A DNA stretch of 64,000 nt. Source: Bifidobacterium actinocoloniiforme DSM 22766 (lineage in GTDB: Bacteria > Actinomycetota > Actinomycetes > Actinomycetales > Bifidobacteriaceae). How positions within the stretch are numbered: position 1 is the first letter of the stretch; every line of letters begins with the position of its first letter. The position numbers and the translations under genes are program-made. Under the pieces are notes generated by a model. The model was given only the letters and a program-made list of their open reading frames with translations, did no database searches and had not been told where the DNA came from. This document shows, piece after piece, positions 9,867 through 19,603 of the stretch. The stretch is taken from NCBI RefSeq assembly GCF_001263395.1, contig NZ_CP011786.1, positions 1-64,000 on the forward strand, given 5' to 3'.

Positions 9867-11456
9867 ATGGTGCACAAGCAGTCCGTCGTCATCGTCGGAG
9901 GCGGCCCTGCGGGGCTGACAGCGGCCTGGGAGCTCGTCAAGGACGGCGGCGACCAGCGTTACGATGTGACTGTGCTGGAGGCCAGCGATACCTTCGGTGG
10001 TATCTCGCGTACTGTGCGCCACAAGGGCAACCGCATGGACATCGGCGGCCACCGCTTCTTCTCCAAGGACCAGCGGATCATGGACTGGTGGAAGGACGTG
10101 CTGCCCCTGCAAGGCGCCCCCTCCTACGACGACAAGAAGCTGGGTCGCCACCACGACCTGGAGCCCGGTGGGCCGGACCCGGAGAAGACCGACAGGGTGA
10201 TGCTCAAGCGCCACCGTGTCTCGCGCATCTACTGGAACCGCCACTTCCTGGGCTATCCGATCTCCCTGTCGCCCCGCCTGTTCAAGGCGCTGGGCCTCAA
10301 GATCACGCTCCAGGCCGGCTTCTCCTACCTGGCTTCGATCTTCCATAAGCTGCCCGAGGACAACCTGGAGAACTTTTACATCAATCGTTTTGGGCGCAAA
10401 CTCTATTCGATGTTCTTCGAGGGCTACACCGAGAAGCTCTGGGGCCGTCACCCGCGCGAGATTTCCGCAGACTGGGGCGCTCAGCGGGTCAAAGGGCTGA
10501 GCATTATCGCCGTCCTCAAGAACGCCTTCCAGAAGATGGTTCCCAGGAAGCGCGACTCCAGCAAGGTGGAGACCTCGCTGATCGAGGAGTTCTGGTACCC
10601 CAAGCTGGGGCCGGGCCAACTGTGGGAGACCGTGGAGCGGCGCAACGTGGAACACGGCGTGAAAGTGATCACAGACGCGACCGTGGTCGAGGTCGATCAA
10701 GAGGCCGGGGCGATCAGCGGCGTGGTCTACAAGGATAAGGACGGCAAACGGGTCAGTCTGCACGCCGACCAGTTCATCTCCTCGATGCCGGTCAAGGACC
10801 TGGTCAACGCGATCAGCGCCTCCCCGGATGGTGCCCCCGACGACATGGTGAAGGTGGCTAACGGCTTGCCCTACCGTGATTTCGTGACCGTAGGCCTACT
10901 GATCAAGCACCTGCGCATCCGCAACACCACTTCGATCCCCACCCTTGGCCATCCGCCGATCGTGCCGGACTGCTGGATTTATGTGCAGGACCCGGGCTAC
11001 AAGATGGGCCGCTTCCAGATCTTCAACAACTGGAGCCCCTACATGGTCGAAAAGCCGGACGATACGGTCTGGATCGGCCTGGAGTACTTCTGCGAGGAGG
11101 GCGACGATTTCTGGAACATGTCCGACGAGGAGGCCACCGCTTTCGCCATCAAGGAGCTGACCCGCATGGGCGTGATCGGCGGCGCCCGCGATGTGATGGA
11201 CTCCCACCGCGAGCGGGTCAAGAAGGCCTACCCCGCCTACTTCGACACCTACGACCGCATGCCTGAGCTGATCGAGTGGCTCGACTCCTTCGGCAACCTC
11301 TACTGCGTGGGGCGCAACGGCCAGCACCACTACAACAACCAGGACCATTCGATGGCTACGTCGATGGAAGCGGTGAAGAACATCAAGACCGGTCGCACTT
11401 CCAAGACCAATGTGTGGAATGTGAACACCGAGAAGTCCTACCACGAGCAAAAGTAA
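9867..11456 (+). CDS. FAD-dependent oxidoreductase, UDP-galactopyranose mutase/HemY-like
   Basis: A 529-residue flavoprotein. The start at 9867 has a near-perfect AGGAGGT six bases upstream. The N-terminus is a Rossmann FAD fold (VVIVGGGPAGLTAAWEL, then a ribose-binding Glu in LEASDTFGG). The C-terminus has the second FAD contact (GNLYCVGRNGQHHYNNQDHS). The family is annotated variously as UDP-galactopyranose mutase-like or protoporphyrinogen oxidase-like; in actinobacteria it often lies with envelope glycan genes. No glycan genes adjoin it here, so the substrate is left open. A terminator hairpin follows. Confidence 0.75.
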   Translation: MVHKQSVVIVGGGPAGLTAAWELVKDGGDQRYDVTVLEASDTFGGISRTVRHKGNRMDIGGHRFFSKDQRIMDWWKDVLPLQGAPSYDDKKLGRHHDLEPGGPDPEKTDRVMLKRHRVSRIYWNRHFLGYPISLSPRLFKALGLKITLQAGFSYLASIFHKLPEDNLENFYINRFGRKLYSMFFEGYTEKLWGRHPREISADWGAQRVKGLSIIAVLKNAFQKMVPRKRDSSKVETSLIEEFWYPKLGPGQLWETVERRNVEHGVKVITDATVVEVDQEAGAISGVVYKDKDGKRVSLHADQFISSMPVKDLVNAISASPDGAPDDMVKVANGLPYRDFVTVGLLIKHLRIRNTTSIPTLGHPPIVPDCWIYVQDPGYKMGRFQIFNNWSPYMVEKPDDTVWIGLEYFCEEGDDFWNMSDEEATAFAIKELTRMGVIGGARDVMDSHRERVKKAYPAYFDTYDRMPELIEWLDSFGNLYCVGRNGQHHYNNQDHSMATSMEAVKNIKTGRTSKTNVWNVNTEKSYHEQK

Positions 11457-11502
11457 ACCCTGAGGGCGCGGTTCGTGTGCGCCCTTCGGGGCTGCAAGCT
11501 GA

Positions 11503-11537
11503 AAAGCGGTCGGTGGCGTAGCGCTACCGGCCGCTTT
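11503..11537 (+). terminator. Hairpin terminator after the FAD oxidoreductase
   Basis: AAAGCGGTCGGTGGCG pairs with GCGCTACCGGCCGCTTT around a two-base loop, allowing wobble pairs. It lies 46 bases after the stop. The trailing sequence is CGCGTTTCC, only weakly T-rich. Confidence 0.55.
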
Positions 11538-11725
11538 CGCGTTTCCGGACCCTTGTTTCTGTGCGCGGCGCGGCGTGTTTGCGTCTGACTAGAGGGCGTT
11601 GTAGGCTTAGATTAGTTCGGTTTGCTGGGATAGCTACGAACATTCATAGGCGGTTCATCCGCCAACTTCTTGAAGTCGCATGCTGGGATTCTGGGTTGTG
11701 CGGCGGTAGGAAAGGCAATATTACA

Positions 11726-13660
11726 GTGGCAACGAGCCAAGATATTCATACCATGAAGCTGCCTGAGCTCAGAGAACTTGCCAAGCAGCTGGGTCTGCGC
11801 GGCATCTCTGGCATGCGGAAGAACGCGCTGATCGACACGATTGAGGCGGCGCGCTCCGGTGGCGAGCCCCCCGCAGGCGTATCCGTCCGACCCGTGGCCA
11901 AGGCTTCGGCTTCCAAGACCGAGTCCGAACGGTCCGCTGAGAACGGGCCCCTTCCTCCGACCGAGAGCGCGGCGCAGACGACGACGGTGTCGGATGCCAA
12001 GCTGGACGCTGACGAAGTTCGAGGGCGTGAGCCCCAGGGCTCAGCCAAGGGCCAGGTGGGCGATTTGTTCGACGCTCTGGGAATCGACGAGGGCGTTGGC
12101 CGCCGGTCACGCGCTGACCGCGCCGAGCGTTCCGACCGCGCGGAGCACACGGTGGCCGATGACGAATCGGTCATCATCAACCGCCGCCGTCACCGTTCCG
12201 GGGACTCCCACACCCGTGGCCGGGGCCGCGACGAGCGCGACGACCGCAGTCGCGAGCGCGACAGGGGCAGCCGCGACCACAGCAAGGTGCGCGATCTGGA
12301 TGACATCCTGGCCGCCTTGCCTGCGCGAGAGAATCGGCCCACCCGCAATAAGCGGAACCGTGACGAGCATGAACGCGACTACCGGCACAACAGTTATGAC
12401 CGCCATGACCACGAGGGGCGCGCTGACCGCTCCGGCCGTGATGACCGTCGGGGCCGCAAGGACCGCCGTTCCAACCGCGACTATGAGGCTCGTGAGAGCC
12501 GGGATGACTTCAGGAACGAGGACTTGGTGCCCGTGGCGGGCATCGTCGACGTGCTGGATTCGTACGCCTTCATCCGCACTTCCGGCTACCTGCCCGGCCC
12601 CAACGACGTGTATGTATCGATAGGCCAGGTCAAGAAATACGGCCTGCGCAAGGGCGACGCCGTCCAAGGCACCACTCGGCCTCCCCGCGAGGGCGAGCGG
12701 CGCAACCAGCGGCAGAAGTTCATGCCCCTGCAGTCCATTGAGACGGTCAACGGCATGAGCGTGGAAGAAGCGATCGAACGCCCCCACTTCAACAAGCTCA
12801 CCCCCCTCTACCCGCAGGAGCGCATGCGGATGGAGACGACCTCCAACCAAATCACCGGCCGTCTGATCGACATCGTGGCCCCGATCGGCAAGGGCCAGCG
12901 CGGACTGATCGTCTCCCCGCCCAAGGCTGGCAAGACGATCACCTTGCAGAATATCGCCAATGCGATCGCCAAGAACAACCCGGAGGTCCACCTGATGGTG
13001 GTCCTGGTGGACGAGCGTCCCGAGGAAGTCACCGACATGGAGCGCACGGTCCAGGGCGAGGTCATCTCCTCCACCTTCGACCGTCCCGCCGCCGACCACA
13101 CGACCGTGGCTGAGCTGGCCATCGAGCGCGCTAAGCGCCTGGTGGAGCTGGGCCAGGACGTGGTGGTCCTGCTGGATTCGATGACCCGTCTGGCCCGCGC
13201 TTACAACATCGCGGCACCCGCCTCGGGTCACATCCTCTCCGGCGGCGTGGACGCCCAGGCGCTCTACCCGCCCAAGCGCTTCTTCGGCGCCGCCCGCAAC
13301 ATCGAGAACGGCGGCTCCCTGACAATCATCTCCTCGGCGTTGGTGGAGACCGGCTCCAAGATGGACGAGGTCATCTTCGAGGAGTTCAAGGGTACCGGCA
13401 ACATGGAGCTGCGTCTGTCCCGCGAGCTGGCCGACAAGCGCATGTTCCCCGCCATCGACATCAACGCCTCCGGCACCCGCCGCGAGGAACTGATCACCGC
13501 GCCCGACGAATTGGCTGTGGTCTACCGCCTCCGTCGCCTCCTGGGCGGCATGGAGATCGAGCAGGCCTACCAGACTCTGGTCCCACGCTTGAAGAAGACC
13601 CCGACCAACCGGGACTTCCTCGGTGCCATCACCCAGACCATGCTGGGGCAGCAGAAGTAA
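11726..13660 (+). CDS. rho: Transcription termination factor Rho
   Basis: A 644-residue Rho starting at GTG with AGGAAAGG nine bases upstream. Domains are an N-terminal Rho_N helix bundle ([20 protein letters not shown]), then about 200 residues extremely rich in Arg, Asp, Glu, Gly and His (about 12090-12510). The OB-fold RNA-binding domain follows ([19 protein letters not shown]), then the RecA-like hexameric helicase with Walker A PPKAGKTI (about residue 400) and Walker [17 protein letters not shown]. Rho unwinds nascent RNA to end transcription. The insert is typical of high-GC actinobacterial Rho and adds RNA affinity and possible phase-separation capacity; the latter is inference. It is monocistronic with a following hairpin. 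Confidence 0.97.
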   Translation: MATSQDIHTMKLPELRELAKQLGLRGISGMRKNALIDTIEAARSGGEPPAGVSVRPVAKASASKTESERSAENGPLPPTESAAQTTTVSDAKLDADEVRGREPQGSAKGQVGDLFDALGIDEGVGRRSRADRAERSDRAEHTVADDESVIINRRRHRSGDSHTRGRGRDERDDRSRERDRGSRDHSKVRDLDDILAALPARENRPTRNKRNRDEHERDYRHNSYDRHDHEGRADRSGRDDRRGRKDRRSNRDYEARESRDDFRNEDLVPVAGIVDVLDSYAFIRTSGYLPGPNDVYVSIGQVKKYGLRKGDAVQGTTRPPREGERRNQRQKFMPLQSIETVNGMSVEEAIERPHFNKLTPLYPQERMRMETTSNQITGRLIDIVAPIGKGQRGLIVSPPKAGKTITLQNIANAIAKNNPEVHLMVVLVDERPEEVTDMERTVQGEVISSTFDRPAADHTTVAELAIERAKRLVELGQDVVVLLDSMTRLARAYNIAAPASGHILSGGVDAQALYPPKRFFGAARNIENGGSLTIISSALVETGSKMDEVIFEEFKGTGNMELRLSRELADKRMFPAIDINASGTRREELITAPDELAVVYRLRRLLGGMEIEQAYQTLVPRLKKTPTNRDFLGAITQTMLGQQK

Positions 13661-13696
13661 GCTGAACGCCGCGACTTCGCGGCTGAGGTTTTGAGG

Positions 13697-13732
13697 GGAG
13701 GGGCCGAGACGCTGATGCGTTTCGGCCCCTCC
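13697..13732 (+). terminator. Hairpin terminator after rho
   Basis: GGAGGGGCCGA (13697-13707) pairs with TCGGCCCCTCC (13722-13732), starting 36 bases after the rho stop. There is no strong T tract. Confidence 0.6.
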
Positions 13733-13746
13733 TCGGTATGCGCAGG

Positions 13747-13779
13747 CCGCTCCAGCCGCCGGACCGGCGGCTGGAGCGG
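13747..13779. terminator. Bidirectional hairpin between convergent rho and adh
   Basis: A perfect 14-base inverted repeat, CCGCTCCAGCCGCC (13747-13760) with GGCGGCTGGAGCGG (13766-13779), around a 5-base loop. It sits ten bases from the 3' end of the adh gene and probably serves it. Confidence 0.65.
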
Positions 13780-13788
13780 TAGGATCAA

Positions 13789-14894
13789 TCAGTCGAATTC
13801 GATGACTTGGCGTAAGGCCTGGCCTCGGTCCAGCTCATCCATCGCTTCGTTAATGTCGTCCAACCGGATATGGTTACTGATGAGTTTCTCGACCGGCAGC
13901 TTGCCGTCCAACCACAATTGGGCGTAACGGGGGATGTCGTTGGCAGGCACGGCCGAACCGAGGTAGCTGCCGATGATGGTGTGCGCTTCGCCAGTGATTA
14001 CGCTGGAGGGCAGGCTGACCCGCGTCGTCGGCTTAGGGAAGCCTACGGTGATGGTCTTGCCGCCCATCGCCGTCAAGTCGAACGCCTGGTCCAGCACCCC
14101 GGGCGCGCCGGCGGCCTCAATCACGATCGGTGCCTTGACGCCCTTGTTGATCGCTTCCTCGACCGTATACACGTCGGTGGCGCCCATGCTCAGGGCATCG
14201 TCGAATTTGGCCTTGTTGATATCCACGCCAATTACGCGCCCACGACCCAAAGCCGCGGCGGTCAGGATGGCGCTCATGCCGACCCCGCCCAGGCCCAGCA
14301 CCATCACATCCTGCGCATCCTGGGGGTCGCCGGCGTTCAAAACCGCCCCGCCTCCGGTGAGCACATCGCAGCCCAGAACGGCCGCTATGGCCTTAGGGAG
14401 CTCTGCGGGGACCGGAACGACCGACCGGCGGTCCACTACGGCGTAGGTGGCGAATCCAGACACGCCCAAGTGATGGTAAACGGGTTCCTCACCCCTGTGC
14501 AGGCGGATGCCACCGTTCATCAGGGTGCCGGCCTGGTTGGCTTCAGACCCGGGAATGCAGGGCAGGCGGCCGCCGGTCAGGCAGTTGGCGCACTTGCCGC
14601 AGCGGGGCAGGAAGGCGAGGGTGACGTGCTGGCCGACCGACAGACCTTCCACACCGGGCCCCAGCTCCTGGATGATGCCCGTGTTCTCATGGCCCAGCAG
14701 CATCGGTGTGGGGCGTGGTCTGGAGCCGTTCACGACCGAAAGATCCGAATGGCAGATGCCGGATGCCGTGACCTTGACCAGCACTTCGTCGCGCTGGGGG
14801 CGTCCAGCTCAAGTTGTTCGACCGTCAACGGACGTGACTGAGCATATGGCTTAGGCGCTTCCATGGCGTTGAGCACGGCGCCGGTGACTTCCAT
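13789..14894 (-). pseudogene. Zinc-dependent alcohol dehydrogenase, broken by one-base frameshift
   Basis: The downstream frame covers most of a medium-chain Zn alcohol dehydrogenase: catalytic-zinc Cys in GICHSD and His in LGHENT, structural-zinc cysteines in CGKCANC and a later Cys, and a Rossmann motif GLGGVG. Its true N-terminus (MEVTGAVLNAMEAPKPYAQS) starts at the ATG complementary to 14892-14894, behind GGAAAGAGAG. This N-terminus is out of frame because the plus-strand G run at 14796-14800 has five bases where six are needed. The restored frame gives a normal protein of about 368 residues. It would oxidise alcohols or reduce aldehydes with NAD(P). The break is either a real inactivation or a homopolymer sequencing error; the rest of the gene shows no decay. 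Confidence 0.85.
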
Positions 14895-15075
14895 GTGACT
14901 GCTCTCTTTCCTGCTGTTGTATCTTGTGCCGCCTGTGAGTGGATGACGTCCTGTTGTTCCCCCGCTGAAGCGCTTTCCCCGCCGCGCTCTCCGTCAGTAC
15001 CCACTTCACAAAATAGTGCAAGGCGCGGCTTAGGGGAGGTGGGGGATGGCTTGCCGCCAGTGCTTAGGAAAAGTT

Positions 15076-15112
15076 CAGGTCCCCATCTGGCGTAGAGCCA
15101 AATGGGGACCTG
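15076..15112 (-). terminator. Intrinsic terminator of valS
   Basis: A 16-base stem with one mismatch (15076-15091 with 15097-15112) and a 5-base loop. On the minus strand it is followed by AACTTTTCC. It lies about 30 bases past the valS stop. Confidence 0.8.
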
Positions 15113-15142
15113 ACTGATCGGAATTCGAGGTTCAGTAGCCGG

Positions 15143-17899
15143 TCACTGCTTGCGTGGCTTCTTGGCTGGAGGTTCGCCCAGCTCGCTCTGCGCCACTTGC
15201 ACGGCTGAGGTGGACTCGCCCTCGCCGTTTTCGGCGCCGGTTGCCCCCTTGCTCAGGGAGGCGTCCTCGACCGCTTCAATCGGCCCGGTCATTCGGCCTG
15301 CTTGGGCGATGTCGTCCAGGGCCGCCTTGACCGCTTCCAAGCCCTCAGGCGCTACGGCCAGTTTGGCGGAGAGGATCGGGGTCTTCATCGACACCTTGGC
15401 CTCGGACTTGATCTTGCGCAGCTCGGCTAGGGCGTCGCCCGCCCAGGTCAGGAGGTCGGGGGAGACGCCGGCAGCGGCGGCCCGGTAGGCTTCAGCGGTG
15501 GGCCAGGAGGCCCTGTGAACCGAACCAGACCCCTCGTGCATCCACTGCCAGACCTCTTCCGTGGCGAAGGGCAGGAAGGGCGCGAAGAGACGGGCGAAGG
15601 CGTCCAGGGCCAGGCCCAGCGTGGTCCGGGCTGAGCGGACGTCGGCCTCGTCAGGCTCCACGCCCTGATCGTCCGGCTTGCCATAAGCGCGGTTCTTGGC
15701 CAGCTCGATATAGTCGTCGCAGAAATTCCAGAAGAAGGACTCGATTACTTCCAAGGCCTTGGAGTGCTCGTAGGCTTCCAGAGACTGGGTGGCCTCATCG
15801 ACCACTTGCGCCAAGCGGGCCATCACGGCCCTATCCAGGGCTACGGTCACATCTGCCGGGTCCCAGGAGGCTTGGGCGGGCTGCCCTACGTGATGGTTCT
15901 CGTCTTCTCGGCCAATCGAAAGCGCGAACTTGCTGGCATTGAGCAGCTTGATGGCCAGGCGGCGGCCAATCTTCATCTGCCCCTCGTCGTAGGTGGCGTC
16001 CAGGCCTAGCCGGGCGCAGGAGGCCCAGTAGCGCACCGCATCGGCTCCGTACTGCTTAATCGGCTGGTCGGGAACGACCACGTTGCCCTTGGACTTGGAC
16101 ATCTTTTTGTGGTCCGGGTCCAGAATCCACCCCGAAAGCGTGGCGTGCTTCCAGGGCAGGCAGCCGTTCTCCAAGTGAGCACGGTCCACCGAGGAGAAAA
16201 GCCAGGTGCGGATGATGTCCTGGCCCTGGGGGCGCAGGTCCATCGGGAAGGTGGCCTTGAAGAGGTCCTGGCTGGCTTGGTCCGGTTCGGCCCAATGGGT
16301 GACGATCTGCGGGGTCAGCGAGGAGGTGGCCCAGGTGTCCATGATGTCCTTCTCGGCTGTGAAACCGCCGGGTTGGTCACGCTGGGATTCGTCGAAGCCT
16401 TCGGGCGCGTCGATCGAAGGGTCAATCGGCAGCCGGTCCTCGGCCGGGGTGATTGGGTGGGCGAAGTCGGTTTCCCCGTCCTCTCCGACCGGATACCACA
16501 GGGGGAAGGGGACGCCGAAGAAGCGCTGGCGGGAGATTAGCCAGTCCCCGTTGAGCCCGCTCACCCAGTTGTCATAGCGCACCCGCATGAACCCGGGGTG
16601 GAAATTCAGCTCCTTGCCGCGCTCGATCAGCTCAGCGTTCAGCTTGGCGTCGGTGCCCCCATTCTTCAAGTACCACTGGCGGGAGGTGACGATCTCCAGG
16701 GGCTTGTCGCCCTTTTCGTAGAAGTTGGTCATGCGCTTGGTGAGCTTGGGCTCCCCGTCCAAGTCGCCTGACTCCCGCAAGGCGTCAACGATCATCTTGC
16801 GGGCCGTGAACGTGGTCTTGCCTTCGATCGACTTGAAGAGCGCCCGACCGTCCTGGTCCTCGATCCAGTCCGGCGTGAACATGATGATGCGCCCATTGCG
16901 TTGGATGATTGAACGGGTGGGCAGCTTCAAGTCCCGCCACCATTCGACATCGGTCACATCGCCGAAGGTGCAGCACATGGCGATGCCGGCGCCCTTGTCC
17001 ATTTCAGCCGCCGGATGGGCCAGGATTGGCACCTCCACCTTGAACAAGGGGGAGTAGACCTTCTGGCCGAAGTAGGGTTGGTAGCGCTTGTCGTCGGGGT
17101 GGGCGATCAGGGCTCCGCAGGCCGCAAGCAGCTCCGGGCGCGTGGTCTCGATGTATATAGGGGTGCCATCGGCGAAGCGGAAGGCCACGCGGTGGTAGAA
17201 ACCGTCGTACTCGCGGCTCTCCAGCTCGGCTTGGGCCACGGCCGTCTGGAAGGTCACGTCCCACAGGCCCGGAGCCTCCTGCTGGTAGGCCTCGCCGCGC
17301 TTAAGATTGCGCAGGAAGGCCTTCTGCGCCACTCGACGAGGTCGTTCGCCGATTGTGTGGTAGGTCTGCGACCAGTCGACCGACAGGCCCAAGGAGCGCC
17401 AGAGCCGTTCGAAGAGCTGCTCGTCCTCGGCCGAGAGCCGTTCGCACAGTTCGATGAAGTTCCGCCGTGAGATGGGCACCTGGTCCTTGGCTTGGATCTT
17501 CTTGCCCTCGGTGCCCTCGAAGGGCGGCTTGAAGTCGGGGTCGTACTTGAGCGAGGTGTCCACGCGCACGCCGTAATAGTTTTGCACCCGGCGCTCGGTG
17601 GGCAGGCCGTTGTCGTCCCAGCCCATCGGGTAGAACACGTCGAAGCCGCGCATACGCTTGAAACGGGCGATGACGTCGGTGTGCGTGTAGGAGAAGACAT
17701 GCCCCACGTGCAAGTGTCCGGAGACCGTGGGGGGCGGGGTGTCGATCGAGTAGACCGACTCGCGGTCGCGGCTTTCGCCGAACTTATAGGTGCCGGCCTG
17801 TTCCCAGCGCTCGCTCCACTTATCTTCCAACCCATCCACACCCACCCGGTCGGGCAGGGGGGTCAGCTTAGCTTCTACGGTTCCTTGGCGTTTTGACAT
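15143..17899 (-). CDS. valS: Valyl-tRNA synthetase
   Basis: A 918-residue class I synthetase that charges tRNA-Val. The HIGH-type motif HVGH (residues 64-67, in PTVSGHLHVGHVFSY) and the KMSKS loop (DPDHKKMSKSKGNVVVPDQ) are both present. A large CP1 editing domain lies between them and an anticodon-binding helical domain follows. The C-terminus ends in a Lys-rich PAKKPRKQ. No T-box leader is visible upstream; a 13-base motif shared with two other promoters lies 50 bases before the start. A terminator follows. Confidence 0.97.
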   Translation of the reverse strand: MSKRQGTVEAKLTPLPDRVGVDGLEDKWSERWEQAGTYKFGESRDRESVYSIDTPPPTVSGHLHVGHVFSYTHTDVIARFKRMRGFDVFYPMGWDDNGLPTERRVQNYYGVRVDTSLKYDPDFKPPFEGTEGKKIQAKDQVPISRRNFIELCERLSAEDEQLFERLWRSLGLSVDWSQTYHTIGERPRRVAQKAFLRNLKRGEAYQQEAPGLWDVTFQTAVAQAELESREYDGFYHRVAFRFADGTPIYIETTRPELLAACGALIAHPDDKRYQPYFGQKVYSPLFKVEVPILAHPAAEMDKGAGIAMCCTFGDVTDVEWWRDLKLPTRSIIQRNGRIIMFTPDWIEDQDGRALFKSIEGKTTFTARKMIVDALRESGDLDGEPKLTKRMTNFYEKGDKPLEIVTSRQWYLKNGGTDAKLNAELIERGKELNFHPGFMRVRYDNWVSGLNGDWLISRQRFFGVPFPLWYPVGEDGETDFAHPITPAEDRLPIDPSIDAPEGFDESQRDQPGGFTAEKDIMDTWATSSLTPQIVTHWAEPDQASQDLFKATFPMDLRPQGQDIIRTWLFSSVDRAHLENGCLPWKHATLSGWILDPDHKKMSKSKGNVVVPDQPIKQYGADAVRYWASCARLGLDATYDEGQMKIGRRLAIKLLNASKFALSIGREDENHHVGQPAQASWDPADVTVALDRAVMARLAQVVDEATQSLEAYEHSKALEVIESFFWNFCDDYIELAKNRAYGKPDDQGVEPDEADVRSARTTLGLALDAFARLFAPFLPFATEEVWQWMHEGSGSVHRASWPTAEAYRAAAAGVSPDLLTWAGDALAELRKIKSEAKVSMKTPILSAKLAVAPEGLEAVKAALDDIAQAGRMTGPIEAVEDASLSKGATGAENGEGESTSAVQVAQSELGEPPAKKPRKQ

Positions 17900-17948
17900 A
17901 GGCCCAGTTTATGGGCGAACGCTGACAAGCGCGCGTCCGCATCCGCAA

Positions 17949-17961
17949 TGTGGTCGAATGT
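17949..17961 (+). promoter_or_regulatory. 13-base intergenic motif TGTGGTCGAATGT, copy 1
   Basis: TGTGGTCGAATGT lies 50-62 bases upstream of valS. The same 13 bases occur twice more, at 24863-24875 and, inverted, at 25587-25599, always between genes. It is probably a regulator site; no known factor is assigned. Confidence 0.5.
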
Positions 17962-18022
17962 GCCTGTGCCCAGTCGGCAGTAGGGTTCGGTGCCTATGGA
18001 AGCCCTGCTCCCTTGGGGGCGC

Positions 18023-19552
18023 TCAGCCGCGGTCAATCCGCCAGGCGGCCAGGCGGTCGTCGCTCATGTTCTCGTTCAAGCCTTTGAGCCGGAAGGCCCG
18101 CACATTCACCGGGGTCTTGGCGGTAAGCCAGTCGCTGGGCGACTTGTCAGCCAGCGACCGGGCGTACTGCTTGAGCCGGGAGGCGTAGTCCTGCTCGGAG
18201 GACGCTCCAGTCGCCAGGCGGAAGAGCTGCTGGCACTCGGGGTCGTCGAAGAGCATGGTGGAGTTCGGGTCGGCGAACTGGGATATGTCGTCGTTCGACA
18301 TAGTCAGCAGGGTCAGCTCGTAGTCGCGCTTGGTCATAACCTGGTCTTGGAAGGCGGCTTGGTCCAGCATGGTCACCTCTGCAGGGATGCCCGCTTCAGC
18401 CAGTTGGTCCTTGACCTGCTGTCCCACCTGCCCGCCCAGACTCTGCTCGTAGACCAGACGAAGGCGGCCGTGGTAGAAGGAGGGGTTGAAGTAGCCGGCC
18501 AGGGAGCGGGCCTTGGCCGCGTCGTGCTGGAATGGGGCGTAGCCCGCGTCGTAACCGGCGGAGAGGTCGTTGACCGGCCCGTTCAACGCCTTGGCTGTGC
18601 CGTTGGAGCCCGCCGCGATGGCCGGCCGGTCCACCCCATAGCGCACGGCCTCCTTGAAGCGCTGGTCGGAGAGGATGGATGTCTGGGAATCATTGAAAGC
18701 CAGGACCAGATTGCTCTGGCTGACCCCGGTGGAGGTTGCGAAGCCCTTGAGGCCCTTGGCCGTGCCCGCCTCCTGCGGGCTGAGATCCACGGCGGCGTCG
18801 AGCTTACCGTCCGCCACCTGCTGGGCCTGGCCGCTGGAGCCCTCCTTGTACGACAGGATCACGGTGCCAATCGCCGCCTTGTGGGGGCCATTGTAGGTCT
18901 TGCTGCGGCTCAAGGTGAGCTCCTGGCCGTTCTGGTAATCCTCCACCGCGTAGGGGCCCGATCCGGCCGACTGGCTGGCGTAGTTGACCCGGGCGCCGCG
19001 GTTGTAGACGATTCCGGCGCGGCTTGCCAGGATGCGGGGCAGGCGGGCGTCGGGGCTCTTGAGCTCCACCCGCAGCTCGTCGGAGGAGGGGTTGGTCACC
19101 TGGGCCAGGTTGTTCAGGCTCTGCCACCCCACGTACTTGTTCGCCAGGATCTGCTGGAGGGACCAGAGGGCCGCGTCGGAGTCCAGGGCGGAGCCGTCCT
19201 CGAACTCCTCGCCGGCGCGCAGGTGGAAGGTGTAGGTCAGGCCGTCCGCCGAGACCCGCCAGTGGTCAGCCACGCCCGGCTCGGGCTTGCCCTGGTCGTC
19301 CAGGCCCACCAAGGTCTGGTAGACGTTGCCCAGGAGGGCCTGCTCCACGCCCTGGCCAGGCTCGGTGCGGATGTCCAAGGACCCGGGCGCTTGGCGGGCT
19401 CCGATGCGCACCGTCCCTCCTTGTTCGGCCACCGTCCGTCTCTCCCAGCGGTTCACGAGGGGCCAGATGAGTGCGGCCACAAGGCTCAGGGCTACGAGGG
19501 TGATGAGGAAGGTCAGGCCTGGCTTGAGTCTCTTGTGCTGTTCCTGCGTCAT
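18023..19552 (-). CDS. Oligopeptide ABC transporter substrate-binding protein (SBP_bac_5)
   Basis: A 509-residue extracytoplasmic family 5 solute-binding protein. It has an N-terminal hydrophobic anchor (LTFLITLVALSLVAALIWP, residues about 13-32) but no lipobox cysteine, unlike most actinobacterial members. The early family pattern LGNVYQTLVGLDDQGKPEPG and the DGLTYTFHLRAGEEFEDGS segment are clear. It would bind peptides or a related solute for an ABC importer. No permease or ATPase genes adjoin it, so it is an orphan component here. GGAGT precedes the ATG unusually closely, leaving the start somewhat uncertain. Confidence 0.85.
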   Translation of the reverse strand: MTQEQHKRLKPGLTFLITLVALSLVAALIWPLVNRWERRTVAEQGGTVRIGARQAPGSLDIRTEPGQGVEQALLGNVYQTLVGLDDQGKPEPGVADHWRVSADGLTYTFHLRAGEEFEDGSALDSDAALWSLQQILANKYVGWQSLNNLAQVTNPSSDELRVELKSPDARLPRILASRAGIVYNRGARVNYASQSAGSGPYAVEDYQNGQELTLSRSKTYNGPHKAAIGTVILSYKEGSSGQAQQVADGKLDAAVDLSPQEAGTAKGLKGFATSTGVSQSNLVLAFNDSQTSILSDQRFKEAVRYGVDRPAIAAGSNGTAKALNGPVNDLSAGYDAGYAPFQHDAAKARSLAGYFNPSFYHGRLRLVYEQSLGGQVGQQVKDQLAEAGIPAEVTMLDQAAFQDQVMTKRDYELTLLTMSNDDISQFADPNSTMLFDDPECQQLFRLATGASSEQDYASRLKQYARSLADKSPSDWLTAKTPVNVRAFRLKGLNENMSDDRLAAWRIDRG

Positions 19553-19603
19553 ACTCCTGATTCTAACGGGCCGGGCCCCCGGGTCCGGTGAGGCGCTACG
19601 GCT

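Noticed and set aside
17900-18022. T-box leader of valS
   Set aside because: The region is too short and lacks the T-box sequence and an antiterminator/terminator pair.
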